Shown piece after piece: positions 5,695 through 5,914 of a stretch of DNA of 5,914 bases; position 1 is the first letter of the stretch; the number at the start of each line of letters is the position of its first letter. The DNA lies in the NCBI GenBank assembly GCA_964647905.1, contig CAZYJR010000067.1:1-5914 (forward strand). Direction: 5' to 3'. Below the pieces are notes generated by a model. The model was not told the DNA's origin and did not search any database. It saw nothing but the letters and a program-made list of their open reading frames with translations. The DNA is from CAZYJR01 sp964647905. Its GTDB lineage: Bacteria > Desulfobacterota > DSM-4660 > Desulfatiglandales > HGW-15. The translations under genes were made by a program, and so were the position numbers.

Positions 5695-5709
5695 TCCCTT
5701 CAGGCCCCG
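5685..5709. terminator. Hairpin spanning both stop codons of the convergent genes; possible bidirectional terminator
   Basis: The arms CGGGGGCTGA (5685-5694) and TCAGGCCCCG (5700-5709) pair at nine of ten positions, the exception being G5690/G5704, around a 5-nt loop. The left arm contains the livF TGA and the right arm the opposing TGA. On the + strand no U-run follows. On the - strand a run of six T (complement of 5670-5675) follows 9 nt after the stem, and a weaker alternative stem GGCCT/AGGCC abuts that run directly. Intrinsic termination is therefore more credible for the - strand gene than for livF. Confidence 0.45.
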
Positions 5710-5914
5710 CGCATCCACTCCTCAAGAGCCGGGAGCTCATCGGCCTCCCACCCGGGGGAGACCCGGAGCAGGATGAACTCCTTGAAAAGGGCGTCGATCA
5801 CCCGGACCGGCTGCTCTATCAGGAATATCCGCTCGTAGAACAGGCCGTCCGGGTCGTCTCGGGCGTCCTGCATCACCCTGGGGGTCCGGAGGGACCTCAG
5901 GTCCAGCCAGTCCG
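5700..5914 (-). CDS. Unrecognised protein, C-terminal 70 residues (partial, runs off right edge)
   Basis: Translating the - strand from the right edge gives 70 open codons ending in TGA at 5702-5700. It is too incomplete for a normal ORF call because no start is visible. Codon use supports it as real coding sequence: mostly G or C at third positions, with the same AGG and ATA codons as the liv genes. The fragment begins DWLDLRSLRTPRVMQDARDD, continues with FYERIFLIEQPVRVIDALFK, and ends in an acidic, tryptophan-containing tail (PGWEADELPALEEWMRGA). It looks like a soluble, mostly helical protein; no signal peptide or membrane segment is visible in this part. I cannot assign a family. It converges on livF with 5 bp between stops, so it is not part of the transporter operon. 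Confidence 0.65.
   Translation of the reverse strand, partial: DWLDLRSLRTPRVMQDARDDPDGLFYERIFLIEQPVRVIDALFKEFILLRVSPGWEADELPALEEWMRGA

Noticed and set aside
5773..5838. Short + strand open frame downstream of livF
   Set aside because: Only 21 codons with no ribosome binding site, and it lies opposite a fragment with much better codon use.

Overview
The window is a stretch of GC-rich bacterial chromosome dominated by one complete, co-directional five-gene operon on the + strand (706-5694). It encodes a high-affinity branched-chain amino acid (HAAT/Liv-type) ABC transporter in the order substrate-binding protein, LivH, LivM, LivG, LivF. The genes use Shine-Dalgarno starts and G/C-ending codons, yet also carry many ATA (Ile) and AGG (Arg) codons. 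That mix, together with Liv proteins resembling those of sulfate-reducing or syntrophic 'deltaproteobacteria', suggests Desulfobacterota or a relative. This taxonomic guess comes from memory of the families and is only moderately secure.

Left flank (1-456, - strand): the 5' part of a small winged-helix regulator of the EPS-associated MarR type runs off the left edge (1-175). Its upstream region has a plausible sigma70-type promoter and a perfect GTTCAA-N2-TTGAAC palindrome. Just upstream of it is a 65-residue acidic protein of unknown function (259-456) with a very strong ribosome binding site and its own candidate promoter. The 249-bp region 457-705 is a divergent control region. It holds the - strand promoter of the small gene, an imperfect 20-bp dyad, a possible + strand promoter for the transporter operon, and a strong hairpin near the predicted 5' end of the transporter mRNA.

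Operon (706-5694): the secreted binding protein captures the ligand, LivH and LivM form the membrane channel, and LivG and LivF are the two ATPases. The only sizeable gap (84 bp) lies between the binding protein and livH and contains a long GC-rich hairpin, which fits the usual need to make more binding protein than membrane parts. The remaining genes are tightly packed: 21-bp gap, 1-bp gap, 1-bp overlap.

Right flank (5695-5914): the C-terminal 70 codons of an unrecognised - strand gene converge on livF with only 5 bp between the stop codons. A hairpin spans both stops. I see no mobile element, CRISPR array, tRNA or rRNA. Nothing here is clearly a new system. The points most worth checking are the regulator/palindrome pair, the small acidic orphan gene and the RNA hairpins placed at the operon start, after the first gene, and at the convergent end.
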